From contig BLAL01000180.1 in NCBI GenBank assembly GCA_015698045.1, positions 62,001 to 126,000 on the forward strand: 64,000 bases of DNA, written 5' to 3'. Position 1 is the first letter of the stretch. Every line of letters starts with the position of its first letter. The stretch comes from Rhizophagus clarus. Lineage: Eukaryota; Glomeromycota; Glomeromycetes; Glomerales; Glomeraceae. The notes below the pieces were generated by a model. The model did no database searches and was not told the origin of the DNA. It was given only the letters and a program-made list of their open reading frames with translations. The translations under genes were made by a program, and so were the position numbers. This document shows positions 50,590 through 61,785 of the stretch, piece after piece.

Positions 50590-50750
50590 TTACAAATTTT
50601 TCATAAAAAAATCTTTGAAAAATAAAAAAAATAATTTCTGCAGTATTGCGCAGATTCTTAACAAAATTGCATTAAAAAAATGTGGCAATCTGCTAAAATC
50701 ACAGATCACTGCAGATCTGAACTGATATAACTTTCCCGATAGAACGCTAT
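50590..50750. repeat. Terminal-type repeat, inverse of 42228, internal end
   Basis: CTGCAGATCTGAACTG and TTTCCCGATAGAAC mirror the start at 42235-42265. If paired with it, an outer element of about 8.5 kb (about 4 kb without the inserted transposon) is framed. Confidence 0.5.
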
Positions 50751-50844
50751 ATTCGAAAAAAAATTAGATTTGACTTAGGTAAGTATCGACGCTATTCCCA
50801 TCATGATTAATAAATTTAGCTAAAACAAATAAATTCTTAATATG

Positions 50845-51129
50845 TCATGTTGCAGTAGCAGATCCAAAAATTTCTGCACCAATTTGATATCTTCTATATT
50901 GATTTGCTTTGTTAATGACAATTATTAAATTGGGTAAATTTTTCATGAACAGTTTTCCGAATATAGAATTTACGTATGTATCCTTATAATATTCAATAAG
51001 TAAATCGTAGATTTGTTCATCAAGACAAATATCTTCAGATCGCGATGCTAAAAATATATCCAGAAATTTCTCGCAACCAGTAATTAGTGATTCCAATATA
51101 TTTCTGGACTTCATCAAAAATTGATACAT
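50845..51129 (-). pseudogene. 94-aa remnant of a protein with EIFGS motif
   Basis: The minus-strand frame reads LMKSRNILESLITGCEKF, SRSEDICLDEQIYDLLIEYY and ends YQIGAEIFGSATAT. Composition and helical pattern look coding. I believe similar stretches occur in transposon-encoded proteins of these fungi, but no family name can be given. No partner exons are seen. Confidence 0.4.
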
Positions 51130-51599
51130 TTTATTTGTTGAAAATTCAGAAAGAAACTACACTAGTCGAAAAAGGACAATTCAACCTAAATTTGACCAGG
51201 TTGAATATAGGTCGAATGATGATCTAACCTATGTCAAATTGAGGCTGATTTTTTTGGCGCATTTAGGGTGCCAATCGTCACAAATTCAGAAAGAAAAATT
51301 TGACCTATATTAGAACATTTACATATTTATTCGACCTAAAAAAAAAACTATATTCAACTACTATATATAATCCAAATATTATTGATAAATAGGTCAAACT
51401 AGAGATTTTTTAAGGCCGAATAATAGTAGTTTTATTAACATTTATTTATAGCTACATTTTATTAATAGTTACATATTATACATATAAAATTCTATCTAAT
51501 ATCTATCTATATATTATCATTCTCATCCATCCATCCGTCCGTCATCTATCTACAACCACTATCTATTAAGACCCATGTGGCAAAGAAACGCGTTTATAG

Positions 51600-53060
51600 T
51601 TCAAAGCCAGACCAATTTTCTAAAAAAAAAATGGAAAGAAAAAAAATATTAATATTTTTTAGGTAAAAACTGAAGGCTGTTAATGGTGGCCTAAGGTATA
51701 CCTACATAGAGCTTTATGATTACTATTTTTGAGACTATTCTCCTATGAAACTTTATCTGGTTTCAGTGAAGCTGATTTTCCTATAAAAAGAAAAAAAAAT
51801 GAATATTAGTATAATATTCGTTGAAATAATACGAAAAAATTAAAAAACATTTTTACCTGCAGGTATTCCATCAGAGATTTGAGAAATTATCTAAAAAAAA
51901 AATGATCAATGAGTAATGATAGTTAAAATAAAAGTGAAAAAAAAAATCACTTTTTTACTTACTAAAATCCAAGTCCAAACTTTCAAGATAATTACCACTA
52001 AATCGCCTAAAAAAAAGAAATAAAATAAAACGAACTGTTAGCAATAGTTCGTTAAAATAAAAGTGAAAAGAAAAATTTGTTTTTTTTCGTTTACCAATAT
52101 CCAATTGATCCCAAGAGAAACTTAAAAACGCCTAAAAAAAAGAAAAAAAAGCGAACGTTAGCAATGTTTGTTAAATTACAAAAAAAAAATTATTTTTTTT
52201 TTTACTTTGCCGAATATTGCATCCAAATGTTTGAGAAACCGGTCATCTAAAAAAGAATAATAACGAAATGTTAATAATCATTGCGAAAAGAAACAAAAAA
52301 ACGTTTGTCTACCGGATTGCTTACTGAATTTCTACCATCTAATTTTTCACCGAGATCCTATGTGTTCTCTATTCATACGCCAAGAATCTGAAGAACTAAT
52401 CGCCTAAAAAAAAGAAAAAAAAAAGAATTTAAGTATAGTTCCATTAAAGAAGAAACTAAAAAAATTAATTAAAAAAAGACAAGAATTTCACCAAAATTCT
52501 GAGTCTAGAGGTCAGTTTCCTATAGAAAGAAAGACAAACCGTAAGTTTCGTTAGAAAAAAAAGAAAATGATTAAAAAAAAAACAAACTTAACCGTCGAAA
52601 TTCCACGTAAGGTTCAGTTTTCTAAAAGAAAGAAAAATGAAACGTAAGTTTTGTTAAGGAGTAATTAAAAGAAGCTCTTCGTGTCCAAAGGTCGGTCACC
52701 TAAAAAAGAAAGAAAACTGAATGTTAAGCGATGTTTCATTAAATCGAATAATACAAAAACCACTCCCCTTCCCCTCTTACCAAAATGCTCCAAAGAGTCA
52801 AAGAGCCACAAAAAAGAAACGACTCAACAAGTTACAGACGTCTGGATATCTTGAAGAACCAACCAGTTGTCTACAAAAGAAAAAAACAAACTATTAACAA
52901 AGTTCGTTAAAAAATTAAAGAAAAATAAGTTCCTCTACCGAATTCCAAGGAAGAGATCTGAGAGAACGCCTAAAAAAAAGAAAGAAAACGAACTGTTAGA
53001 AATCATTTGTTAAATAAAAGTAATTGGGAGAAAAAATAAAAACTTACTTAAAGTTTCATG
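51600..53060 (-). repeat. Splice-like hairpin array, about 11 units, minus orientation
   Basis: Same design as 42600-45180 but diverged. CCTAAAAAAAAGAAAA marks the AG end on the minus strand, and hairpins include GCGAACGTTAGCAATGTTTG and GAACTGTTAGCAATAGTTC. The unique parts differ from unit to unit. Confidence 0.6.
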
Positions 53061-53349
53061 TCTAAGAAGACTGAAATAATTACGTAAAAATCAGACGTTT
53101 TGTAAAAGTTTTTTTTTTAACAGAAGGTCGAGAGAAGTGGAAAAAGAGAATGAGGGGAAAAGGGAAAGGAAAAGGAAAAGACAAACATCAGGAAATTTTA
53201 TAGGGCGAAAAATTGCGTAAGTTTACGATTTTGTAAGTTTACGAAAGTTTATGGTATAATATTTCGAAAAATTTCAAAATATTACATAAGTTTACAATTT
53301 CGTAAGATTTATGTGATATTACGGTCAAAATATTACGCAAGTTTTCAAT

Positions 53350-53646
53350 ATCGTAAGATTTACGCAATATTACGGTCAAAATATTTCGAAAATTTACGAG
53401 ACTGTAAACCTGCGTAATATTACGGTTGAAATATTTCAAAAATTTACGAGACTGTAAACCTGCGTAATATTACGGTTAAAATATTTCGAAAATTTACGAG
53501 ATTGTAAACCTGCGTAATATTACGGTTAAAATATTTCGAAAATTTACGAGATTGTAAACCTGTGTAATATTACGGTTAAAATATTTTGAAAATTTACGAG
53601 ACTGTAAACCTGCGTAATATTACGGTTAAAATATTTCGAAAATTTA
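53350..53646. repeat. 50-bp minisatellite, about 5-6 units
   Basis: The unit includes GAAAATTTACGAGACTGTAA and CCTGCGTAATATTACGGTTA. The period is exactly 50 bp, and neighbouring units differ by only 1-4 bases. The TTACG-rich theme matches the opposite arm of element C. Confidence 0.85.
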
Positions 53647-53881
53647 ATATTACTATTCGATCGTTAAAGCTGCGTATGCAGTAGAACGTATACAAGGGGC
53701 ATGTGATACTATTGAATAATCAAAAATAATATAAACACCTTTTCTTTTATATAAACACCTTTTTTTTAAGTTTGGGAAAACAAATTTATTTTTATTTACG
53801 AATTTTTTATCATTTACAATTTTTATGTTAAAATTAAAGTAAATTCTAATTTTTATTATAACTTAATAAAAAAATACACAT

Positions 53882-53957
53882 TTGATACTTGTTCGCTACT
53901 ATTTTATAAAATAGTACCTAGGCTGTATGGCGTGGACGTCAGTATCAGTCACAGCCC
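53882..53957 (-). ncRNA. HDV-like self-cleaving ribozyme candidate 3, in element C
   Basis: Minus strand. P1 GGGCTGT (53957-53951) pairs with ACAGCCT (53926-53920), 7 bp with one G-U. J1/2 is GA. P2 TGATACT (53947-53941) pairs with AGTATCA (53889-53883). L3 is TCCACGC; P3 ACG/CAT has one mismatch. Next are AGG and the P4 hairpin TACTATTT/AAATAGTA (8 bp), and J4/2 is GCGAACA with the presumed catalytic C at 53895. Seven U precede the cleavage point. It lies 80 nt beyond the stop of the Myb-like gene on the same strand. The weaker P3 makes this the least certain of the three for activity. Confidence 0.75.
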
Positions 53958-53965
53958 AAAAAAAC

Positions 53966-54014
53966 GTGAGTCTCCAGCCGATATTTGATACGGACTGGGC
54001 CTAGCTACTCACTT
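53966..54014 (-). repeat. Hairpin just upstream of ribozyme candidate 3
   Basis: GTGAGT and ACTCAC enclose CCAG/CTGG and CCGTAT/ATATCGG arms, a long imperfect stem ending a few bases before the U-run and cleavage site. Confidence 0.5.
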
Positions 54015-54037
54015 AATAAATAAAAAAATAAAAATAA

Positions 54038-54662
54038 TTATCTTCTACGATACGTAGGTAAGTTTCTCCTTCTCCTACGATCATCACGCGTGACTAAAAT
54101 TGATCAAATTTATCAAATTTAAAACATGAACGTAAATATTAATTATAAATTTTATTATAGTATAATCACCCGGCCTCTCCCAAAATCTCATTCTAAATTC
54201 ACGATAATATCTTTGGCTGGTATGCGTCTACAGCTGCCGCCCAAAGTTACCATTACGATAAAGGACATAGTTCTAAATATCAAAATCAGTTTGAATATTC
54301 GATAAATACATTTAATTTATATGAATGTAATTTTATTTATTTACTTACATGGTAATCCCTGACGAGGTTCCTCCACTTTTGGCTGCACTGTTGCCCAGAA
54401 ACTCTCGTCCAAAATATTCTATTTATTCTGATTCAATTAAATAGATTGGTTAATTTGAATTTAAATTCTTTCTTAAAGAAATTATAGATATTAGTCATAT
54501 GAACCTATTGGCAACAGAGTCCCAAAAATCATAGCGGCTTCTACCATTAATATTGTGGTAGGCGCGGTTTCTGTCTCGGCGTATGTCAACAAGTTCGTCC
54601 ATCATAGCCCAGTTCCAATGGACGTTATAGTGGGAACGACGTGAACGTGTGTGGCGAGGCAT
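54038..54662 (-). pseudogene. Myb/SANT-like protein gene of element C, one in-frame stop
   Basis: Exons 54505-54662, 54349-54418, 54170-54272 and 54038-54093 join to 128 codons. The first donor is GTTCAT, an unusual one; the others are ordinary. The product reads MPRHTRSRRSHYNVHW, MMDELVDIRRDRNRAY, DFWDSVANR, then IFWTRVSGQQCSQKWRNLV, RDYHNYVLYRNGNFG. A TAG follows GRQL. Beyond it the same frame gives SQRYYREFRMRFWERP and a basic end RRRRRNLPTYRRR. The pattern fits a Myb/SANT or MADF DNA-binding domain, as carried next to the transposase in Harbinger elements (family knowledge). Whether the TAG is a mutation or a third-exon misjoin cannot be told here. Confidence 0.6.
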
Positions 54663-57179
54663 TATTAGTTTAGATTTGATTTTTATAATTTGATTTTGGG
54701 ATGAGTAAAAATTTGAAAGAAAGTCGTAAAATGTCACTTTAAATAAAATTTGAACAATACCTCTTTGGTTTGATTTTATTTCTCGTTTCAATTAAAATTT
54801 AATTTATTACACTTTTCATCATTAAACATATTAATTAAATCATGTACATGTTTAATTGTTTTAAATATAAATATCAATATATCATATTTAAAAATAAAAC
54901 AATTTATTATTAGCACATTCTATTGAATTTTAAATATTTCGCATACATTTCTTAAAAAAATTAATTTTTTTTAATCAATTTAATTAAAAATAATTATATT
55001 CTGATTAAATATTTTGCGTACATTTCTTAAAAAAATCATAAAAAAAATCTTGTACATCGTACATGCAATTACTAAATATCATCCCCTTGTGATAAATAAA
55101 AAATTACGCAACACAAATTCAACACAAATTCAACACAAATTTAACAAATTTAACGAAATTTGGCCAAAATTAATAATTTTTTACCAGAATTATCAACACA
55201 AATTGAACACAAATTGAACACAAGTTTCAGTCACGATTTATTTATGTCACGCCCGCGTTGTTGATAATTATAATCTGCATGATATGATTGTGCATACAGT
55301 ATCGTATTTTCTGGCCAATCAAAATTAGGCTGATCCTTGCATGTGATTTAATCTGCACGCGTTTTTTGTCCTATTTATTTTTTGTCTCTTTATTTCTTTA
55401 TTTTTTTGTTCAATATTTTTCTCTTCTTTTTATTATTTCTTTATCCTTTTGTTCAATATTTTTTAATTATATACAGAATATTTACATATATTTCATAATT
55501 TATTGCTTTGCAGGTATAGAAATATTTGTTTATTAATAATAATTATTTCATTATTTTTTACTTCTTTTTTACTTTGTATCGTAATACTGACAATAATATA
55601 CATGTTTCCTTTATTTCTTTTTACTTGTACTTTAATACTAACGATCGATACTAATAATACTAATTATGTTTTTTTACTCCTTTTACTTAATACTAACAAC
55701 ATGTTTATTTTTTATTTTGTCTCCCCTTTCTTTTATTTTTAGTTTATTCTTTGCAGGTATAGAAATATTTGTTTATTAATACTAATTATTTTCGTTTTCT
55801 TTTTACCTCTGTTACTTTGTGTCATAATACTAACAATAATATCCATATTTCCTTTATTCCTTTTTACTTTTACTTCAATACTAATGATACTAACAATACT
55901 AATTATGTTTTTTTTACTCCTTTTACTTAATACCAACAACATGTTTATTTTTCCTCTTTCTTTTATTTTTAGTTTATTCTTTGCAGGTATAGAAATATTT
56001 GTTTATCAATACTAATTGTTTTAATACTAACGCGTTTTTTATCTTAATTGTTACTTTATATCGTAATACTAACAATACTATCTACGTTTCCTTTTTTTCT
56101 TTTACTTGTACTTTAATACTAACGATAATATCCATGTTTCTACTGTTTCTTTAACTCTTTTTACTCTAATATTAATAACACTAACAATATTAACAATATT
56201 TCTTTTATCTTTATATCTAATACCAACGTTACTATAGCTGTTTCTCTTCTTTTTACATCTAATTGTATCGTTATTCTTTCTTTTTTTACTTTTATATATT
56301 CTGTATATAGTAATAAATACTTGTAATTTTTTATAATTTAATTCATATTATATCTAATAAAATATACATTATATAAACTTATAGTACAAAAATGAATTTT
56401 GAAACATTACAAAATATTTATGTAAAATTACGAATCGTCAAAATATTTTAAAAAGTTGCGAAATATTACGCAATAAAATTACACAATATTACGAACCGTA
56501 AAATTACGTATATCGTAATATTTAGAAATATTTTAAAAAGTTACAAAATATTACGCTTACGCAAACTTGCGGCGGGTCTGGAAACTTACGAAATATTATG
56601 TAAAATTACGAAATATTGCAAATGCGTAAAATTACAGAATATTACGAACCGTAAAATTACGAAACTTTGCATATCATGATATTTCGAAATATTTTAAAAA
56701 GTTACGAAATATTACTTTTCCGCAAACTTGCGGCGGGTCTGGAAACTTACGAAATATTATGATGCGTAATCTTGCGCAACTTTTCGCACTATAAAATTTC
56801 CTGATGAAGGAAAGGAAAAAGATGAAAGAAAGGGGAAAGATAAAGGATAGGGAAGGACAAAAGGATGTGAAAAACGAAAGAGAGAGGAGGGCAAGGAAAA
56901 AGAGAATAACGAAGGAAAAAAGGAAAGAGTTTCGTTAAAAGTTTAAAAAAAGTATAAAGATCTTTTTTTTAAACATTGATTATGTGACACATGATGCAAG
57001 TTCACGTGATACACAATTAATATTAGATTTGACTATAATTTAACAAAGGTCGAATATATGTATAATCATTGATTGTGGTCGAATAATTTTAATTTTGGTT
57101 GAATATAGGCCGAATTTCATTAAAGCCAAATATTCCTTTTTCGACTAGTAAAACACTAACATTAATGTTCAATTTTAAT

Positions 57180-59120
57180 TTTTTTTAGTTTTAGAAGCTA
57201 AAGTACAGCTCCAAATTTTTTTTATCAATCTAATTTAACAAACGTTAATAATAACATTTGATTTTTTTTAATTTTGTTTATTACTTTTATAGTCCAGAAT
57301 ACTGAACATGCGGTTTTGGACTTCATTTTAAAGGTAACTTTAAAAAAAAAATATTTGGTTATTTTATTTTTACTTAGCAAACGTTAACTAACTTTTGATT
57401 TCTTTTTCTTTTTTTTAGGTCTGAAACTCCATTTTGAGGAGGACCATTAAGTAAAAAAAATTTTTTTTACTTTAATTTCAATAAATGTTAACTAATGTTT
57501 GTTTTCTTTCTTTTTTTAGGTCTGGAATTTAGAAGTAGACCAGAATTTTGAAGGTATAATAATATCTTCAAAATTTTATTTTTTTATATTTTACAAAATG
57601 AAACCAATTAATATTTTATTTTATTTTACATTTTTTTTAAGTCTAAAACTCAAAGCGAACTGAAGGTAAAAAAAAACTTTATTTATTTTTATTTCAACGA
57701 ATGTTGAACTAGCATTCATTTTTTTAAGTCTAAAAGAAGTAGATCGAGTCAAGTTATTTTGAAGGTAAAAAAAACTTTGAAATAATTTTATTTTATATTT
57801 TATTTTACGAAATATTACTAATGTTTTATTTCATTTTTTTTTAGGTCTGGAATTTTAATTTGAAGCAGACTGGTATTTTGAAAATATAAAGCTTTAAAAA
57901 AATTATTTTTTTTATTTCAACAAATGTTATCTAACATTTAGTTCTTTTTTTAGGTCTGAAACTCCAATTCGAAGTTGACTAGATTATTTCAAAGTTAAAA
58001 AACTTTGAAATTATTTTTTTTATATTATTTTACGAAATATTACTAATATTTCATTTTGTATTTCTTTTTTTTAGATCTGAAATTCACTTTTGAAGCAGAC
58101 CATGATATTTGAAGGTAATATAATAGGATCCTGGACATTACTGATACAACTCATAATCATGAAAAAGAGCAAATTGATGTGAAATTTAGAAGCTAAAAAA
58201 CATGTTTTTTGCAGTTTGCTCGTCAACCAGTGATCTAAATTGGATGATCTTTTTTTTAAAATGTTGCTTTTAATGAGATCTACAAAATAAAAAAATGTTT
58301 ATCGAAATTGGTTGGATAGATGGTGAGATATCCTTAAAAAACTAAAAGAGCAAATTGGCTTAATTTTGAGAAAAATGGGTAAAAAAAAAATGTGAGTTAT
58401 TTCTCGCAGCAGGCTATAATATTTGAAGGTAATATAATATCTTTAAAATATTTTAACTTTTTATTTAAATTTAATGAACATTACTAATGTTCATTTTTTT
58501 ATTTTTTTAGGTCTGGACTCACTTTTGCAGCAGACTATAAAGGTAATATAATAGCTTCAAAAAAATTTTATATTTCTTTAACAAATATTATTAACATGCA
58601 TTTTTTTATTTTATTTTAGGTCAGGAACTTTAATCTGAAGTGAACCAGAATATTTCAAAGGTAAAAAACTTTAAAATTATTTTTTTTTATATTATTTTAT
58701 GAAATGTTACTGATATTTTATTTTATATTTTTTTAGGTCTGGGTCTTTTAATTTGAAGCAGACCAGGGTATTTCAAAAGTATAAAGCTTCAAAATGACTT
58801 TTTTTATTTTATTTTTATTTCAACAAACATTAATTAATGTTTATTTTTAGTTTTTAACTGGAACTCCATTTTGAGACAGACCAGGTATTTCAAAAATAAA
58901 AAAAAAATTTTTTTGTTTTTATTAATTAATATTTTGATTCTTTTTTTTGTAAATTTGGACTTTCAAATACTTTTTGGACTGAATTTTGAAGGTATTCACT
59001 TCAAAAATTATAAGTTTTTTATTTTTGTTTTTTTTTTAAAAAATGAAATTTTAATTAATGTTTATTTTTTATTTTGTAGGTTCACAGATTTTTGAAAGCT
59101 TCCTGAAACATAATTTTGAA
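57180..59120 (+). repeat. Splice-like array, about 12 units, plus orientation
   Basis: Inverse of 42600-45180. Typical unit: TTTTTTTTAGGTCTGGAATT, then GAAGCAGACCATGATATTTG, AAG-GTAATATAAT, then ACTAATGTT and a T-tract. ACTAAT/CTAAY strings lie 15-30 nt before each AG, as a branch point would. A different 270-bp piece (58125-58400) interrupts the array. Confidence 0.65.
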
Positions 59121-59388
59121 GTAAGGAGGGATAGTATTTTTATATTTTGTCATTTTATTAGATTGAAGAAATTAAAAGTTGTTTGTTAGAATCAAACCAG
59201 CTGAAACAATATCCAAACACTTATCAACATGATTTTGCAGTATAAAAGTAAAGAAAAAAAGAAATAAAGAAAACTTTAATTTAGTGCATTTAGTAAAATA
59301 GTGTAGATTAGTAAATGTACTTTTAAATTTATAAATATTTTTTTTTAATGAAATAAATTAATTGATATTAGTTAACATTATGCAAAAT

Positions 59389-59490
59389 TTTTCTATGACG
59401 TGCATTGGCATGTCTTCAGATTAGTGCAGAAATGTACTTTGCAGAACTGCGCAGATTTGTGGACCAAAATTTTTTCTAATGGCCAGTACA
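59389..59490. repeat. Terminal-type repeat, inverse of 42228, right end
   Basis: GCGCAGATTTGTGGACCAAA and GGCATGTCTTCAGA mirror the left copy. With it, a 17-kb inverted structure is framed. Confidence 0.6.
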
Positions 59491-59770
59491 AAAGTATCTA
59501 ATTTGTAATTAATAAATTGATATGCTCTAATTGGTTTGCACCTTCATGTATGGTAATTACATTCTGTGATAATTCATAACATACTAGTACAGAAGTAACC
59601 TAATTTGCAATTGATAAATTAATATATATCTTAATTGGATCTTAATTGAACACCGTAGTTAGTATTAAATAATAATTAAATGTAATTAATGGTGGTATTT
59701 TTTTGGTTATAATATAATCTTTTTTTTAATTACTTAAAAGTGTTTTTTAAAAGGGATATCGATTTTAATA

Positions 59771-60190
59771 AGATTGCTTGCCAAAATTAGGTAATTTAGG
59801 TCAAAGCCAAAACTTTTTTGTAGCTGAAAGTTTAGGCAATTAAAAGTAAATTTGCCAAAATTATAATGCTGAAATTATTACCGAAATGCTGAAATTTGGC
59901 CAAAATTATAAGCCAGCTTTAATATCATAATTCTGGCCAAATAAAAGATTAATATAGAAATTTCTATATTTGGATTTTGTATAACTATTGTATAACACAA
60001 TTTTCTAATTTTACTGGGAATTAAAATTTTTTTTTTTGGAATTTTGTGTAATGTCATGTGACTTAATGCCGTAATTTTGGCCAATTTTTAATTTTGTCCA
60101 AAATTAAGAATAGTTTCGGCTTTAGTTTTAGAATGGATTTGATTGGCTGAAACCTTTCCGAATTTCTTTTTTAGTTTTGGCAGGTAACCT
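59771..60190. mobile_element. 420-bp MITE, TA flanks, GGCCAAAATT-rich
   Basis: Ends AGATTGCTTGCCAAAATTA and the inverse of AGGTTACCTGCCAAAACTA (15 of 19 match), with TA on each side. AATTTTGGCCAAAATT-type motifs repeat inside. No coding. Confidence 0.6.
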
Positions 60191-60270
60191 TAGATTTTAA
60201 TAAAAAATTATAATTTTTGCATACAATTGTATTTGCATACAATGTTTATCATTTATTATAATAATAAATA

Positions 60271-60655
60271 GGGACACTCGTAGCAAAAGGGGAAGATGGA
60301 CCAATTACGAAATTTTGAGAAATCGCAGTTTAAATTACATGATTAATTTTGCAGATCATTGTTTAATTATAAAAAAATTCAGATTTTTTAGAATTCTTTT
60401 ATACTAAACTAGGATAAAATTTTGCAAGGAATGTGTTAAAAATAATGATTTTTTTCTAACAAACTTGTACAACTTATTAATATCATAAATGTAAAATATA
60501 ATTAACAATAAAATGTTAAATTTACAATTTTTTTATTAATCTACTACTAATAAAAAATTGTATTTTTTGAAAAATTAGGCCAATAAGTATATAATTATCA
60601 TAAAATCTCGAATTTGATTTTTTGGCCCATCCTTACCTTTTGCTATAGGAGTCCC
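60271..60655. mobile_element. About 385-bp MITE, GGGACACTCGTAGCAAAAGG ends
   Basis: The left end GGGACACTCGTAGCAAAAGG is mirrored at the right by GGGACTCCTATAGCAAAAGG with one extra base; GGACCAA/GGGCCAA continues the arms. AAATA stands on both sides. The end sequence recalls Tc1/mariner elements; the duplication is not clean. Confidence 0.6.
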
Positions 60656-60699
60656 CAAATACCTATATTGTGTAATATATATATTGTATAAGAATATAG

Positions 60700-61230
60700 T
60701 ATTTGACAGTAAATTAGTAAGACAAAAATATGTATACTATTGCAAAAACGTATAAGGGTATAAAATATACATAGGTGATAAATAACATTATGGCCCGCAT
60801 TATTATAATTTTGGTCAGATTAATTTATTTATTATCAGTATATAGTATCACATAGGTCATTTGATTTGCCGATCATTTACTTTATTAAATTTATAATCAG
60901 GTTACATCATTATGCTAAAAATAGCCAAACACAAATTATAAATAACAATACTTTTAAAAAATATTGTATGATCTTTTTTTATTAAGTATTAACTCTTTTT
61001 TTTTACATTTTTATCTCAAAATACATAATATTATAGATTTATAGTATTTTAAAACAATATTTTTTTTTATCCGTACTCTTTTTACTATTATTTATTTATA
61101 TATTACTATATTTCTTTTCTTATTACTAACTGCTTTTTTACTTTTTTATGTTACTTTCTTTTTTATTATTTACTCTTTATTTTTTTTACATATTATTTTT
61201 TCATGTATTATTTTTTTTTACATGTTATTT
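60700..61230. other. AT-rich spacer, no gene
   Basis: T-rich simple sequence (TTTTTTACTTTTT runs). Confidence 0.5.
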
Positions 61231-61342
61231 TTTTTTTTTTTTTTGGTGATGAAATCGTATATACATTTATTAGGTTAGATAGGATTACATAGCAATCTCT
61301 TCTATTCTATATGTAATACTCCCAGCCTAAGCCAGTCCAGAC
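61231..61342 (-). mobile_element. SINE-like element, second copy
   Basis: Minus strand: TGGACTGGCTTAGGCTGGGA, ACATATAGAATAGA, AATAAATGTATATACG, then A14. Match to 36071-36192. Confidence 0.55.
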
Positions 61343-61785
61343 ATTCACCCTTTACATGTTATTAATATACTAATTACATCTATTTAATATACTAACTTTT
61401 CTAATTGCTTTTTTTACTTTTTACTTTTATTTTTTTGCATCACTAATATACTAACTATATTTAATTAATATACTAACTTTTTTTTACTTTTTACATTATA
61501 TCTTTTTAGCATATTGACCTTTATCTTTTTTTTTTTCTATGTCTTAAACTCAGCATGAATTAATACTCTAACATCTTTATGTTCTTATATTTTTAAATGC
61601 AAAGTAAAGTATTGGATAATGAATCCTTTATTACATTTACTTTTTCTGTTATAAGTTTTGTATTCACATTTATTGTATATAATAAAATTTACAAATTATA
61701 ATAAAATAAATTATAATTTTAGTTAGCGTTACATTAAATTTGAATTATAATTTTTGCTAATATTCAATTGTAACTTGAATAAAAT

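Larger units (their letters stand above)
53186..56806 (-). mobile_element. Element C: complete TIR element with Myb-like gene and ribozyme
   Basis: CATCAGGAAATTTTATAG is exact at both ends (53186-53203, inverse at 56789-56806) and the similarity goes on for about 40 bp. It contains a 50-bp minisatellite at the left, ribozyme candidate 3, the Myb/SANT-like gene and the TTACG-rich right arm. Elements A and B are parts of the same family. No transposase is present, so the element is probably non-autonomous or of an unknown type. The flanks AAA and AAG do not give a clear duplication. Confidence 0.8.
51161..57149. mobile_element. 6-kb TIR element enclosing an array and element C
   Basis: ACTAGTCGAAAAAGGA (51161-51176) and its exact inverse at 57134-57149. 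Both subterminal arms repeat GAATATAGGYCGAAT and TCGACC motifs. No clean target duplication is visible. It holds an array (51600-53060), element C and a purine-rich stretch. No transposase of its own was found. Confidence 0.6.
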
